Shown: positions 6,085 through 15,225, numbered from the stretch's first letter. The stretch: DNA of 15,290 nt from an uncultured Helicobacter sp. (GCF_910577135.1 NZ_CAJTLL010000026.1:1-15290); one strand, 5' to 3'. Made by a program: numbers and translations. The notes: generated from the letters alone by a model not told the origin.

Positions 6085-8064
6085 ATGCCAAAATTTATCT
6101 TAAATTCTGCATACACCCCCGCAGGAGACCAACCTCAAGCGATTGAGAAAATCACTAACTTTATCAGCAATGGCGCACAATACAGCACGCTCATAGGTGT
6201 TACAGGTAGTGGCAAAACCTACACGATGGCAAACATCATCGCCAGGCTTAATATCCCAACCCTCATTATGACACATAATAAAACCCTTGCTGCGCAGCTT
6301 TATAGCGAATTTCGCGGATTCTTCCCGCAAAATCATGTAGAATATTTCATCTCGCATTTTGATTATTATCAGCCTGAAGCCTATATTCCCCGCCGCGATT
6401 TGTTTATAGAAAAAGATTCTAGCATTAATGAGGATTTGGAGCGATTGCGACTATCGGCTACCACTTCGCTTCTAGCCTATGATGATGTGATTGTCGTAGC
6501 AAGTGTATCAGCAAACTATGGCTTAGGGAATCCTGCAGAATATCTTAGTATGATAGAAAAGCTCGAAGTAGGCGCAGAATATCAGCAAAAAGCATTGCTT
6601 TTAAAGCTCGTAGATATGGGCTATACGCGCAATGATATGGTATTTGAGCGGGGGAATTTCCGTGTGAATGGAGAGGTGATAGATATTTTTCCTGCTTACA
6701 ATGAAAATGAATTTATCTGCATAGAATTTTTCGGCGACGAGATTGAGCGCATTGGCGTATTTGAGGCATTAGAGCGCACACATTTAGCCAATCTACAATC
6801 CTTTGTCCTATATAGTGCTAATCAATTCATTGTAAGCGCTCAGAGGTTACAAACTGCGCTACACAATATAGAATCCGAGCTAGAGACACGTTTAAATGAG
6901 TTTGAAAGAGATAATAAACAAGTGGAATATCAACGCCTCAAAGGACGCACAGAGTTTGATTTAGAAATGATACGCGAGAGTGGCATTTGCAAGGGGATAG
7001 AAAACTATGCACGACATCTCACAGGCAAGGAAGCCGGGGAAACACCCTACTCCCTTTTAGATTATTTTGAACAAAAGAAAAAGCCCTATTTGCTAATAGT
7101 TGATGAATCTCACGTGAGTTTACCACAATTTGGCGGTATGTATGCAGGGGATAGAAGCCGCAAGGAAGTGCTTGTAGAATATGGTTTTAGACTGCCTAGT
7201 GCGCTTGATAACCGCCCTTTACGATTTGATGAGTTTATCACTAAAGCCCCGCACTTTCTCTTTGTATCCGCTACACCTGCACAAAAGGAGTTAGAGCTAA
7301 GTGGAGAATATATAGCCGAGCAGATTATCCGCCCCACCGGGCTGCTTGACCCGCTCTATGAAGTGCGGGATTCGAATAACGCGGTGCTTGATTTGTATGA
7401 TGAGATAAAGCTAAGGATTGCTCAAAATCAGCGAGTGCTTATCACCACTTTGACAAAAAAAATGGCAGAGGAATTAAGCAAGTATTATGGAGAGCTAGGC
7501 ATTAAGGTGCGCTATATGCACAGCGATATTGACGCGATTGAGCGCAATCATCTCATACGCGCCCTAAGGCTTGGGGAGTTTGATGTGCTTATTGGGATTA
7601 ATCTCTTGCGCGAGGGGTTGGATTTGCCAGAGGTGAGTCTGATTGCCATTATGGACGCGGACAAAGAGGGATTTTTGCGCTCTGAAACGAGCCTCATACA
7701 AACGATGGGACGAGCTGCACGTAATGTCGATGGCAAGGTGATTCTCTACGCACAACATATCACGCAGTCTATGAAAAGGGCATTTGAGATTACTGACTAT
7801 CGCCGCAGCAAGCAGCAAGCTTTCAATCGCCTCCATAATATTATACCCACATCGGTGCAAAGGAATGTAGAGCAAGAGCTAAAGATGGAATCAAGCGGAT
7901 TAGGCAAACTCTATGAAAAAAATAGCAAGAAGATTCCTAAAAGTGAGCGGGATAGAATCATCAAAGAGTTAAGCAAACAAATGCACACAGCAGCTAAGGC
8001 ACTAGAATTTGAAGAGGCTGCACGTCTGCGCGATGAGATAACTAAAATTCGCAATATGAAGTAG
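6085..8064 (+). CDS. uvrB: UvrABC excision nuclease subunit B
   Basis: UvrB is the damage-verifying helicase-like subunit of nucleotide excision repair. UvrA loads it onto DNA, and it then recruits UvrC. The 659 residues from the ATG at 6085 match the family length. PAGDQPQAI lies at 12-20, Walker A GVTGSGKT at 38-45, the beta-hairpin stretch [12 protein letters not shown] at 91-102 and DESH at 340-343. GRAARN marks helicase motif VI. The C-terminal UVR domain ([15 protein letters not shown]), which contacts UvrC, ends the protein. An in-frame GTG at 6073 would add four residues but overlaps the ribosome site. It stands alone on the plus strand, divergent from the priA cluster and convergent with the sugar dehydrogenase gene. 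No obvious SOS box is visible. Confidence 0.97.
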   Translation: MPKFILNSAYTPAGDQPQAIEKITNFISNGAQYSTLIGVTGSGKTYTMANIIARLNIPTLIMTHNKTLAAQLYSEFRGFFPQNHVEYFISHFDYYQPEAYIPRRDLFIEKDSSINEDLERLRLSATTSLLAYDDVIVVASVSANYGLGNPAEYLSMIEKLEVGAEYQQKALLLKLVDMGYTRNDMVFERGNFRVNGEVIDIFPAYNENEFICIEFFGDEIERIGVFEALERTHLANLQSFVLYSANQFIVSAQRLQTALHNIESELETRLNEFERDNKQVEYQRLKGRTEFDLEMIRESGICKGIENYARHLTGKEAGETPYSLLDYFEQKKKPYLLIVDESHVSLPQFGGMYAGDRSRKEVLVEYGFRLPSALDNRPLRFDEFITKAPHFLFVSATPAQKELELSGEYIAEQIIRPTGLLDPLYEVRDSNNAVLDLYDEIKLRIAQNQRVLITTLTKKMAEELSKYYGELGIKVRYMHSDIDAIERNHLIRALRLGEFDVLIGINLLREGLDLPEVSLIAIMDADKEGFLRSETSLIQTMGRAARNVDGKVILYAQHITQSMKRAFEITDYRRSKQQAFNRLHNIIPTSVQRNVEQELKMESSGLGKLYEKNSKKIPKSERDRIIKELSKQMHTAAKALEFEEAARLRDEITKIRNMK

Positions 8065-8372
8065 GTATTATTATGCCTTTGCTAATGCGATAAAACTCCA
8101 CAAGTCTTACTTTGTGTGCAGTCAAATCTCCACTTCGCACCTGAAGGATACACTTATAATTTACTCATACAATTTGCAAGTGTGGGTTGGCATCATCAAG
8201 CCAGTTTCATTGGTTAGATTCTATTATATCTTTGCTGTTGTGTAAAACACCACATTGACACAAAGTGCTTATCCACACTTATTAAGATAGTTTTAGGGCT
8301 TAGATTCATACCTTCATTTTTATTCAAGTGGAATATTCATTGCTATTTGCATACAGCATAATCATAGAATCT
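8065..8372. other. 308-base gene-free convergent junction after uvrB
   Basis: No convincing gene is present. One plus-strand frame stays open from the uvrB end to 8245 (about 60 codons) but has no ATG and no ribosome site. Two exact DnaA-box sequences lie in the right half in opposite orientation. I see no GC-rich hairpin with a T run, so how uvrB and the facing gene are terminated is unclear. Confidence 0.6.
8269..8277 (+). promoter_or_regulatory. Exact DnaA-box sequence TTATCCACA
   Basis: An exact match to the high-affinity DnaA box on the plus strand, in non-coding DNA. It faces a second exact copy 110 bases away. Confidence 0.4.
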
Positions 8373-9341
8373 TTATGTATATGTCTTGTGGATAATATCT
8401 TGAATCTTATGAGCAATTTGCATAGCCCTCATACCATCGTTGTGGTTAGGGCGATTATCTGTTAAAGATGGCATTGAGCCCTTGCATAACCTCACAAAGT
8501 CAATTAACTCTGAAAGTAAGCTCTCCTGCCCCCGCACCTCAATCGTCTCTGTATTGGCACTAATAGATACATTATCCATTCTTTGTTCCACGCTTTGCTT
8601 ATCAACAAACACTTCCTTACGAAGCAAATTGCAATCAATATATTCATTATACGTTGTTACACTGATTTGCCGCCGTCTTTTCTCTGTAATGCGGGAGGCG
8701 ACAATATTAGAAAATGCACCATTGGTATGCACGATACACGCCCTTGCATACTCTATCATACCATCTATGACTACACCATGTGCGTAAATATCCCGCACAT
8801 CACCATTAAAATTTAGAGCCAAATCAATATCGTGTATCATCAAATCAATCACCACATCAACATCAGTAATGCGTGAGCTCATCTTGTTGGTGCGGATAAA
8901 GTCAATATTAATAATCTTATCTGTATTAGAGGCTAAAATATGCTTTAATGTAATCACCGCAGGATTGTAGCGCTCGATAAATCCTACTTGTATATTAAGC
9001 CCCTTATCTTGGGCTAAATCCACGATGACTTGCGTAGATTCTAAGGTATTGGTAAGGGGCTTTTCTACAAAAATATTTTTCACATAATCGCTGACTTTAT
9101 TAATATAGTCAAAATGCGTGAAAGTGGGCGTTACGATAATTGCACCATCGCAGCTTTTTAAATCCGTATCAAGATTTTCAAGCATTTTGATACCAAATTT
9201 CTTGCCTAGCTCCTCACATAGCTCTACATTAGTATCATAGAGAAAAGCAATCTCCACATCTTTAAGCATACTTAAGATTCTAAGGTGGTTCTGCCCCATT
9301 TTCCCAATGCCAAAAAGGGCGATTTTCATCGGCTTATCCAT
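8373..9341 (-). CDS. Gfo/Idh/MocA-family sugar dehydrogenase
   Basis: An NAD(P)-dependent oxidoreductase of 322 residues, usual for the family. The Rossmann motif GIGKMG is at 11-16. The catalytic EKP is at 93-95, with Lys94. The substrate-site stretch DVVIDLMIHDIDLAL (162-176) contains Asp166 and His170. The ATG (9339-9341) overlaps the stop of the upstream WbpE-like aminotransferase and has AGAGG at good spacing. A second ATG four codons in is less well placed. Next to an aminotransferase, the likely role is to oxidise the sugar ring of a nucleotide sugar (for example at C3 of a UDP-HexNAc acid) to the ketone that the partner aminates. The sequence does not look close to WbpB itself, so the exact substrate is open. 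The product would feed surface polysaccharide or glycan synthesis. Confidence 0.9.
   Translation of the reverse strand: MDKPMKIALFGIGKMGQNHLRILSMLKDVEIAFLYDTNVELCEELGKKFGIKMLENLDTDLKSCDGAIIVTPTFTHFDYINKVSDYVKNIFVEKPLTNTLESTQVIVDLAQDKGLNIQVGFIERYNPAVITLKHILASNTDKIINIDFIRTNKMSSRITDVDVVIDLMIHDIDLALNFNGDVRDIYAHGVVIDGMIEYARACIVHTNGAFSNIVASRITEKRRRQISVTTYNEYIDCNLLRKEVFVDKQSVEQRMDNVSISANTETIEVRGQESLLSELIDFVRLCKGSMPSLTDNRPNHNDGMRAMQIAHKIQDIIHKTYT
8387..8395 (-). promoter_or_regulatory. Exact DnaA-box sequence TTATCCACA, inverted
   Basis: The plus strand reads TGTGGATAA, so the box is on the minus strand. It lies just inside the 3' end of the sugar dehydrogenase gene and is inverted relative to the box at 8269. 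Confidence 0.4.
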
Positions 9342-10431
9342 TGATTGCCTCTATAACCTTATTTTGCTCTTCTTGCGTGATAAATGGACTAAATGGAAGC
9401 GAGAGAATCTCATCACACACTGCCTCACTCACAGGGAAATCACCCTTTTTATAAGGATAGGCTTTTTGCACGACTTCCTGTAAATGTAAAGGGATAGGAT
9501 AATGCACTGCATAGGGAATCTGCGCAGATTCTAATTTTTTCATCATATCGACACGATTTTTGGTGAGGATTGAGTATTGCGCATAGGCGCTTGTATCGCT
9601 ACTTTTGACAAATGGTGTAATCACGCCTTTAAGATGTTCATTATAATATTGCGCTACTTTTTGTCGTTTAGCAATTTCTGTATCTAAATGCGTGAGTTTC
9701 ACATTTAAAATAGCTGCTTGGAGTGCATCAAGCCGAGCATTTAAGCCTATAAAGTGATGTTCATATCGCTTTGTCTGCCCGTGATTTAGTAAATAACGGA
9801 TTTTTTGCGCTAAGGATTCATCATTGCTAAACACTGCTCCCCCATCACCATAGCAGCCCAATGGCTTACTAGGAAAAAAGCTTGTGGTAGCCATAATGCT
9901 TGCATTACACGATTTTACACTCTTCCCATCACTATAAGTCTCACTTGCTCCAAAGCTTTGCGCGGCATCTTCAATCACAGGAATATGATGCTTTGCGGCA
10001 ATGGCATTAATAGATTCCATATCTGCCATTTGCCCAAAAATCGATACAGGGATAATTGCCTTTGTATGAGGAGTGATAGCACCCTCAAGCTTTGTGGGGC
10101 AGAGATTATAGCTCTTTTCATCAATATCCGCAAATACAGGCTTCGCGCCCAAAAGCATAATCGCCTCTACACTTGCAATAAAGCTAAATGGAGAGGTAAT
10201 CACCTCATCGCCTTTTTTTATATCTAATGCCATAAGTGTTAAAATCAGTGCGTCGGTCCCACTACTACAGGCTATGGCTTGTTTTGCCCCTACATAAGCA
10301 CTCAATGTGGATTCTAAATCACTTACTGCTTTTCCCATAATGAATTGCGATGATTGCAATACATCTTGTATCGCTCTATTAATGTCTTTTTTATAGCTTT
10401 CATACTGCGCTTTAAGATTAATAAACTCCAA
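9334..10431 (-). CDS. DegT/DnrJ/EryC1/StrS sugar aminotransferase, WbpE-like
   Basis: A PLP-dependent enzyme that converts a keto group on a nucleotide sugar to an amine, usually with glutamate as donor. The 365 residues begin MEFINLKAQ. They show SGTDA (57-61), EDAAQSFGAS (154-163, with Asp155 contacting the PLP pyridine) and SFFPSKPLGCYGDGGA with the PLP lysine at 189. RLDALQAAIL and AVHYPIPLHLQ follow. These stretches are very close to what I recall of Pseudomonas WbpE, which makes UDP-GlcNAc(3NH2)A. The start is a TTG (10429-10431), chosen because it aligns with the WbpE N-terminus; AAGGG stands nine bases before it. Its own promoter is at 10468-10495. The downstream dehydrogenase overlaps by eight bases. 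Family assignment is firm; substrate is inferred. Confidence 0.93.
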   Translation of the reverse strand: MEFINLKAQYESYKKDINRAIQDVLQSSQFIMGKAVSDLESTLSAYVGAKQAIACSSGTDALILTLMALDIKKGDEVITSPFSFIASVEAIMLLGAKPVFADIDEKSYNLCPTKLEGAITPHTKAIIPVSIFGQMADMESINAIAAKHHIPVIEDAAQSFGASETYSDGKSVKSCNASIMATTSFFPSKPLGCYGDGGAVFSNDESLAQKIRYLLNHGQTKRYEHHFIGLNARLDALQAAILNVKLTHLDTEIAKRQKVAQYYNEHLKGVITPFVKSSDTSAYAQYSILTKNRVDMMKKLESAQIPYAVHYPIPLHLQEVVQKAYPYKKGDFPVSEAVCDEILSLPFSPFITQEEQNKVIEAING

Positions 10432-10467
10432 TTTATAATACCCTTGCCTTTCTAGGTTTAAGCGCGA

Positions 10468-10495
10468 ATTGTAACAAAAAAATGCAAAATATCAA
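10468..10495 (-). promoter_or_regulatory. Promoter of the aminotransferase/dehydrogenase pair
   Basis: On the minus strand, TTGATA (10490-10495) and TACAAT (10468-10473, preceded by TGT) are 16 bases apart with a T-rich spacer. This is the best two-part sigma-70 promoter in the window. It makes the pair independent of the upstream recA-aroK operon. Confidence 0.6.
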
Positions 10496-10519
10496 ACTTT
10501 AATATATCCACCCAAAACA

Positions 10520-11044
10520 TTAGCTTTGTGGCTTTAAGAGAGAAATTTCATTGCCCCTCTCCATACATTCAACAATCTTACGTGCTACCTCATTTACAGA
10601 AGTATCTCCACTTACAATGTAATGAGCTTGTTTCTCATATATCTTTTTGCGCTCATCATAAAGCTGCTTTGCTTGATTCGCATCTGCAAAGAGTGGGCGC
10701 TGATTGATTTGAGCCGTATTAAGACGTTTAAGGATAGATTCAAAGCTTACATCAAGCCAAAATACCTTACCCAAATAGCTTATATCATTATAGATAGGCA
10801 TACCTCCGCCTGTGGCGATTATGGCATTTTTTACATTTGCAGAAAGCCATAAAATAAGTTGAGATTCTATACGGCGGAAGCCCTCTTCCCCTACTGATTC
10901 AAAAATTTCACTCACACTCTTACCCATATTTTGCTCTATGATATGGTCTGTATCAAGCAAGAATCTCCCACCAAGCAATGCGATTTCTCTACCGATAGTA
11001 GTTTTACCACTGCCCATAAAGCCAATGAGAACGATATTTTCCAA
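10520..11044 (-). CDS. aroK: Shikimate kinase
   Basis: It phosphorylates shikimate to shikimate 3-phosphate on the route to chorismate and aromatic amino acids. The 174 residues are typical. Walker A GFMGSGKT is at 8-15, and the shikimate-binding DTD at 31-33 includes Asp33. FRRIE at 56-60 contains the shikimate-contacting Arg57. GGG is at 79-81 and the lid arginine in NQRPL is at 116. The start is a TTG (11042-11044), with GGAG of the upstream stop region six bases before it. It is the last gene of the recA operon, three bases after the AMIN protein gene. Chorismate from this pathway is also the precursor of futalosine-type menaquinone, made in part by mqnD nearby. Confidence 0.95.
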   Translation of the reverse strand: MENIVLIGFMGSGKTTIGREIALLGGRFLLDTDHIIEQNMGKSVSEIFESVGEEGFRRIESQLILWLSANVKNAIIATGGGMPIYNDISYLGKVFWLDVSFESILKRLNTAQINQRPLFADANQAKQLYDERKKIYEKQAHYIVSGDTSVNEVARKIVECMERGNEISLLKPQS

Positions 11045-11047
11045 ATC

Positions 11048-11656
11048 CTACTCCAAAGTTACTATAAAGCCATCACTTTGAGGTGAAATAGTGTATTTAT
11101 AACGTCCATCTAAATCAAGGGAGATTCTATAAAATCCTTCGTGTGTAGAAATCTCCGCACCACTAAAATATTTTTTATTCAACTTGGTTTTTTGAGATTG
11201 ATTGTCTCTTGCGCCTTCAATATCAATCACAAGTCGATAGGGTTCAGGCAATACAAAATCACGTAGCATTTTCTTACGTGTGGCGATAAAAAGTGTATTT
11301 CTATTAACTATCAGCTCAAACTCGCCTAGTTTAAAGCGATTTTCTGCACTATAAGGTGCTCCCTGTGCTTTTTGAGCAATAAGCAATGGATAATGCCAAT
11401 CAATGCTTTCATCAAGTTGAATAGTTTTGTTTTCAATAGAGCCATCAAGGTTTTGATAGGTAACCTGCACGCTTTTAAGAATCCTCGCCGTGCTTGGTAA
11501 CACAAACTCCACACTTGAGAGCGGGTCTTGATTCATAGTAGGAGGCTTATGCTCTTCTGCTTTTTGTGTAATCACGGTTTCAAAAGGATTGTCCCTTGCC
11601 CAAAGCAGCAAAGTACAGCATAAACATACACAGCCTATCCATATATTATTTTTCAA
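11048..11656 (-). CDS. Exported AMIN-domain-like protein
   Basis: A 202-residue protein with a signal peptide (residues 1-20: short basic start, hydrophobic Cys/Leu-rich core, likely cut after Leu-Trp-Ala). There is no lipobox despite the cysteines. The C-terminal half has the strand pattern of AMIN domains, with YRLVIDIEG followed by ISTHEGFYRISLDLDGRY. AMIN domains place periplasmic enzymes at septa or in peptidoglycan, so a periplasmic envelope role is likely. No catalytic domain is seen. The start is a TTG (11654-11656) inside the 3' end of the FtsB-like gene, with GGGAG about six bases upstream; the two genes overlap by 11 bases. Position next to an FtsB-like gene agrees with a cell-wall or division role, but this is inference. 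Confidence 0.85.
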   Translation of the reverse strand: MKNNIWIGCVCLCCTLLLWARDNPFETVITQKAEEHKPPTMNQDPLSSVEFVLPSTARILKSVQVTYQNLDGSIENKTIQLDESIDWHYPLLIAQKAQGAPYSAENRFKLGEFELIVNRNTLFIATRKKMLRDFVLPEPYRLVIDIEGARDNQSQKTKLNKKYFSGAEISTHEGFYRISLDLDGRYKYTISPQSDGFIVTLE

Positions 11657-11912
11657 GGTTTGCTCCCTTTAAATCAAAAATCTGCTTTTGCAAACGTGCA
11701 TTTTGTAATTCAATAATTTGTGCCTCCTCTATCAAATGTGCCTTTTGCGCCCGCAAGCGTAAAAGCACCTCCACAGAATTATTCCCAAAAAGCAATAAGC
11801 CCATATAAAATCCGCCTATCACAACAAGCCCAAATACAAGAAGCCAAATGCGATTGGTGTAAAGCCATCGCCATATCTTTGAAGGATTTTCTAGTATCTC
11901 TTCGTGTTCCAT
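11646..11912 (-). CDS. FtsB/DivIC-like septum protein
   Basis: The 88-residue protein has a cytoplasmic N-terminus, one transmembrane helix (about residues 23-42) and then a coiled coil with the FtsB-like ending LQNARLQKQIFDLKG. FtsB-type proteins form a divisome complex with FtsL and FtsQ and help activate septal peptidoglycan synthesis. Size and topology fit, and the gene sits directly after eno as ftsB does in many proteobacteria. The ATG at 11910-11912 has AAGAGG close upstream. Because the family is short and poorly conserved, the call rests on plan and context. It could also be a general coiled-coil membrane protein. Confidence 0.82.
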   Translation of the reverse strand: MEHEEILENPSKIWRWLYTNRIWLLVFGLVVIGGFYMGLLLFGNNSVEVLLRLRAQKAHLIEEAQIIELQNARLQKQIFDLKGANLEK

Positions 11913-11924
11913 AAACCTCTTATC

Positions 11925-13202
11925 CTATCGTTTGAAAAGCGTTTTTCCTATGTATTCTGTGTCGCTTATTTCACGTTCAATCTCAAGCAAACGATTGTAT
12001 TTTGCAATTCTCTCACTTCGTGCCGTTGAGCCTGTCTTAATCTCACCAGTATTAAGTGCTACGGCAAAATCTGCGATAAAGGTATCTTCACTCTCACCGC
12101 TGCGATGGCTCATAATGCACTTGTAATTATTGCGTTGAGCCAAGCGCATACTTTGCATTGTCTCACTCACCGTGCCAATTTGATTAGGTTTAATTAAAAT
12201 GGCATTAGCAATATTTGAATTAATACCCTCTTGCAAGATTTTTTTATTGGTAACAAACAAATCATCTCCCACAAGCTGAATCTTGTTGCCAAGCTTCTGT
12301 GTGAGGAGCTTCCACCCCTCCCAATCATCTTCACTTAGCCCATCTTCAATTGACACAATAGGATATTTTGCAATAAGATTCTCATAATATTCAATCATAC
12401 CTGCACTATCTAACACCTTGCCCTCTCCTGCTAGATGATACATACTATCTTTGCCTACAAGCTCACTACTTGCGACATCAAGCGCGATAGCAATCTCTTC
12501 AAGCGGCTTATACCCTGCCTTTTCAATAGCCTTTAAAATCACTTCAATGGGCTCTTCATTGTTTTTTAGATTTGGAGCGAATCCTCCTTCATCACCAATG
12601 CTCGTAATATGGCCTTGCTCGTTTAAAATAGCTTTTAAGTGATGATAGACTTCAGCAGAGGCACACAGGCTTTCTGCAAAGCTATCAAAGCCTAAAGGCA
12701 TAATCATATATTCTTGAAAATCTACCGTATTATCTGCGTGAGAGCCACCATTAATAATATTAAGCATAGGGGTGGGGATAGTAAGTGCATTGCTCCCGCC
12801 CAAATAGCGATAAAGGGGTAAATGCAAAGACTGCGCACTCGCTCTAGCAATCGCCATACTCACACCCAAAGTCGCATTTGCACCAAGTTTTGAATAATTA
12901 TCTGTATCATCTATTTTTTTTAGGATCAAATCAATCTTGCTTTGATCGTAGGGGGAGACGCCATTAAGCTGTGTGGCAATCTCTGTTTTAATGTTCGCAC
13001 AGGCTTTCAAAACACCTTTTCCTAAATATCTATCCTTATCGCCATCGCGTAATTCGAGCGCTTCTCTCTTGCCTGTGCTTGCACCACTTGGCACGATAGC
13101 CGATGCCCTCGTGCCATCGCTTAGTCTTACCATAGCTTTTACTGTGGGATTCCCACGACTATCCATTACTTCTTGTGCGTCAATATGTTCGATATAAACC
13201 AT
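11925..13202 (-). CDS. eno: Enolase
   Basis: It interconverts 2-phosphoglycerate and phosphoenolpyruvate in glycolysis and gluconeogenesis; in this group mainly the latter direction is thought to matter. The 425 residues are standard. GGSHADN lies at 152-158. The acid residue Glu206 falls within GDEGG at 203-207 if counted from the ATG (plus or minus one). Metal ligands are Asp242, Glu286 and Asp313, and the base Lys338 lies in [14 protein letters not shown] is at 366-370. The ATG (13200-13202) has AGGAG seven bases upstream. It follows recA by 22 bases and precedes the FtsB-like gene by 12, so all are probably on one transcript. Confidence 0.97.
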   Translation of the reverse strand: MVYIEHIDAQEVMDSRGNPTVKAMVRLSDGTRASAIVPSGASTGKREALELRDGDKDRYLGKGVLKACANIKTEIATQLNGVSPYDQSKIDLILKKIDDTDNYSKLGANATLGVSMAIARASAQSLHLPLYRYLGGSNALTIPTPMLNIINGGSHADNTVDFQEYMIMPLGFDSFAESLCASAEVYHHLKAILNEQGHITSIGDEGGFAPNLKNNEEPIEVILKAIEKAGYKPLEEIAIALDVASSELVGKDSMYHLAGEGKVLDSAGMIEYYENLIAKYPIVSIEDGLSEDDWEGWKLLTQKLGNKIQLVGDDLFVTNKKILQEGINSNIANAILIKPNQIGTVSETMQSMRLAQRNNYKCIMSHRSGESEDTFIADFAVALNTGEIKTGSTARSERIAKYNRLLEIEREISDTEYIGKTLFKR

Positions 13203-13224
13203 TGTATTCTCCTAAAAGATATAT

Positions 13225-14262
13225 TTACTCATTAGATTCTGGCTCATCGGGTAAAGGCAGAATCTCATCTTGAGCGCCAATTTGCTCCTTAATCTTTGCA
13301 ATAATCTCCTCTGCTAATGCCTTATCCTCTTTTAAGAGCAGTTTTGCATTCTCGCGTCCTTGCCCAAGCTTTTTGTCATTGTAACTAAGCCACGCACCAC
13401 TTTTATCGATAAGATCAAGCTTGATGCCATAATCGATAATCTCGCCCTCTTTGCTAATACCCTCGCCAAACATAATATCAAACTCTGCTTCGCGGAAAGG
13501 TGGAGCGACTTTATTTTTCACTACTTTTGCTTTTGTGCGATTTCCGATTTGCTGGTCATTTTGCTTCAATGTTGCGATACGGCGTACATCAATACGCACA
13601 CTCGCATAAAATTTTAGCGCATTCCCACCAGTAGTAGTCTCTGGACTACCATAGCCCATTACGCCAATTTTCATACGAATTTGATTAATAAAAATCAAAG
13701 TCGCATTCATCTTGTGTAATACACCTGTAATCTTACGCAAAGCGTGGCTCATAAGCCGTGCTTGTAAGCCTACGTGTTGGTCTCCCATATCGCCTTCAAT
13801 CTCTGCTTTAGGCGTGAGGGCTGCTACCGAATCTATAACTATTAAATCCACTGCACCGCTACGTGTGAGCGTTTCTAGAATCTCTAATGCCTGTTCTCCC
13901 GTATCAGGCTGAGATACAAGCAGATTCTCTGTATCTACACCCAAACGTTTAGCGTAATATACGTCAAGGGCATGTTCTGCGTCTATGAATGCGCAAATAC
14001 CGCCATTTTTTTGACATTCTGCCACGATTTGTAAGCTTAAAGTCGTCTTTCCACTTGATTCTGGTCCATAGATTTCAATAATCCTACCCTTAGGCACACC
14101 ACCTATGCCTAGAGCCATATCAAGCCCAAGCGAGCCCGTGGATATACACTCTACTTTTTCTACCTGTTTATCACCTAATCGCACCAAAGCACCCTTGCCA
14201 AAGGCTTTATCAATTTGCTTCAAAGCAAGTTCAATAGCTTTTTGCTTTTTCTCATCTACCAT
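13225..14262 (-). CDS. recA: Recombinase RecA
   Basis: RecA forms filaments on single-stranded DNA, pairs homologous strands and is central to recombinational repair. The 345 residues match Helicobacter RecA. Walker A GPESSGKT is at 66-73, the Walker B region is [10 protein letters not shown], and MGDQHVG follows. The L2 DNA-binding loop region [17 protein letters not shown] is intact. The ATG at 14260-14262 has AAAGGA at good distance. It is the first gene of the recA-eno-ftsB-like-AMIN-aroK operon. This group lacks LexA, and no LexA box is visible. A 15-base palindrome at 14300-14314 covers a possible -10 box. Confidence 0.98.
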   Translation of the reverse strand: MVDEKKQKAIELALKQIDKAFGKGALVRLGDKQVEKVECISTGSLGLDMALGIGGVPKGRIIEIYGPESSGKTTLSLQIVAECQKNGGICAFIDAEHALDVYYAKRLGVDTENLLVSQPDTGEQALEILETLTRSGAVDLIVIDSVAALTPKAEIEGDMGDQHVGLQARLMSHALRKITGVLHKMNATLIFINQIRMKIGVMGYGSPETTTGGNALKFYASVRIDVRRIATLKQNDQQIGNRTKAKVVKNKVAPPFREAEFDIMFGEGISKEGEIIDYGIKLDLIDKSGAWLSYNDKKLGQGRENAKLLLKEDKALAEEIIAKIKEQIGAQDEILPLPDEPESNE

Positions 14263-14299
14263 TTATATCCTTTCTGTTTTGCGTGAACGTGAAATGAGT

Positions 14300-14314
14300 T
14301 TAGATTTTATCTAA
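14300..14314. promoter_or_regulatory. Palindrome over a possible recA -10 box
   Basis: TTAGAT and ATCTAA flank a TTT centre in perfect dyad symmetry. The minus strand of the centre reads TAAAAT (14304-14309), a plausible -10 box about 40 bases before the recA ATG. A repressor site is possible, but in AT-rich DNA a six-base dyad is weak evidence. Confidence 0.35.
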
Positions 14315-14332
14315 GTTTGACTAAATTATCCT

Positions 14333-14338
14333 TATAAT
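14333..14338 (+). promoter_or_regulatory. -10 box of mqnD
   Basis: A perfect TATAAT on the plus strand, about 27 bases before the mqnD ATG. GAGGAG serves as ribosome site. No -35 box at standard spacing is seen. Confidence 0.55.
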
Positions 14339-14364
14339 TTGACATAAAACTTTGAGGAGACACT

Positions 14365-15222
14365 ATGATAAAACTCGCCCATAGCCCTGATGCTGATGAT
14401 TTATTTATGTATTATGCGATAGTTTTTGGGTGGGTAGATTCTACAAAATTACAATTTTCCAATACGGCTAAAGACATTCAAACACTTAATTTTGCGACCT
14501 TACAGGGCGAGTATGATATTAGCGCGATTTCCTTTGCCCTTTATCCGCTTATTGTGCAAGATTATGCGCTTTTACGCACGGGCGTGAGCTTTGGCAATGG
14601 CTATGGACCAAAGCTTATTAGACGTAAAGATAAAATGCTTAAAAAACATTTTAAAGTCGCTCTAAGTGGGGAGCATACCACTAATGCGATGATTTTCCGC
14701 TTAGCCTATCCTCATGCAAAGATTATATACAAAAATTTTTTAGATATTGAATCTGCCGTGTTAAGCGATGAGGTTGATGCAGGTGTGCTTATCCACGAAT
14801 CTATTCTGAATTTCAATGAGAATCTATGCGTAGAAGCAGAGATATGGGATATATGGCAAGATTTAAGCGGATGGGACTTGCCCTTGCCACTTGGCGGTAT
14901 GGCTTTGCGCCGATCTTTGCCTCTTACCACTGCCATAGAATGCGAAAATATTCTCACAAAAGCCGTGCAAATTGCCGTGCAAAATAAGCGTCTCCTTAGC
15001 CACATGCTTTTAGAGCGAGGGGTGGTGCGCGTGAATGCACAGGAGCTAGATAGGTATCTTAATCTTTATGCAAATGCAGATTCTATATCAATGGGTGAGC
15101 TGGAGCTAAAGGCTGTGAATAGGCTTTTTGAGTTGGGTTTTGAGGCAGGATTCTATCCGCAGTGTATTAGGGCAGAGGATTGTCTCATTCCCACAGAATA
15201 TACACAATTACGATTTTTATAA
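14365..15222 (+). CDS. mqnD: 1,4-dihydroxy-6-naphthoate synthase of the futalosine menaquinone pathway
   Basis: MqnD opens cyclic dehypoxanthine futalosine to 1,4-dihydroxy-6-naphthoate, the late committed step of the alternative menaquinone route used by Helicobacter and Campylobacter. The 285-residue protein has the periplasmic-binding-protein-like MqnA/MqnD fold. It starts with HSPDADDLFMYYA and continues with YDISAISFALYPLI, YGPKLI and a GVLIHESILNF stretch typical of MqnD. The C-terminal half shows PLPLGGMAL. The ATG at 14365 has GAGGAG upstream. No signal peptide is seen, so it acts in the cytoplasm. It is divergent from recA, an arrangement I recall in H. pylori. MqnA is the main alternative, but length and the LIHE motif favour MqnD. 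Confidence 0.88.
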   Translation: MIKLAHSPDADDLFMYYAIVFGWVDSTKLQFSNTAKDIQTLNFATLQGEYDISAISFALYPLIVQDYALLRTGVSFGNGYGPKLIRRKDKMLKKHFKVALSGEHTTNAMIFRLAYPHAKIIYKNFLDIESAVLSDEVDAGVLIHESILNFNENLCVEAEIWDIWQDLSGWDLPLPLGGMALRRSLPLTTAIECENILTKAVQIAVQNKRLLSHMLLERGVVRVNAQELDRYLNLYANADSISMGELELKAVNRLFELGFEAGFYPQCIRAEDCLIPTEYTQLRFL

Positions 15223-15225
15223 AAT

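Noticed and set aside
8066..8245. About 60 open codons on the plus strand after uvrB
   Set aside because: No ATG or ribosome site, and no family recognised. Open length is not unusual for AT-rich DNA, although a decayed gene fragment cannot be excluded.
14789..14797. TTATCCACG as a fourth DnaA box
   Set aside because: It has one mismatch and lies inside mqnD, encoding part of the conserved LIHES stretch.
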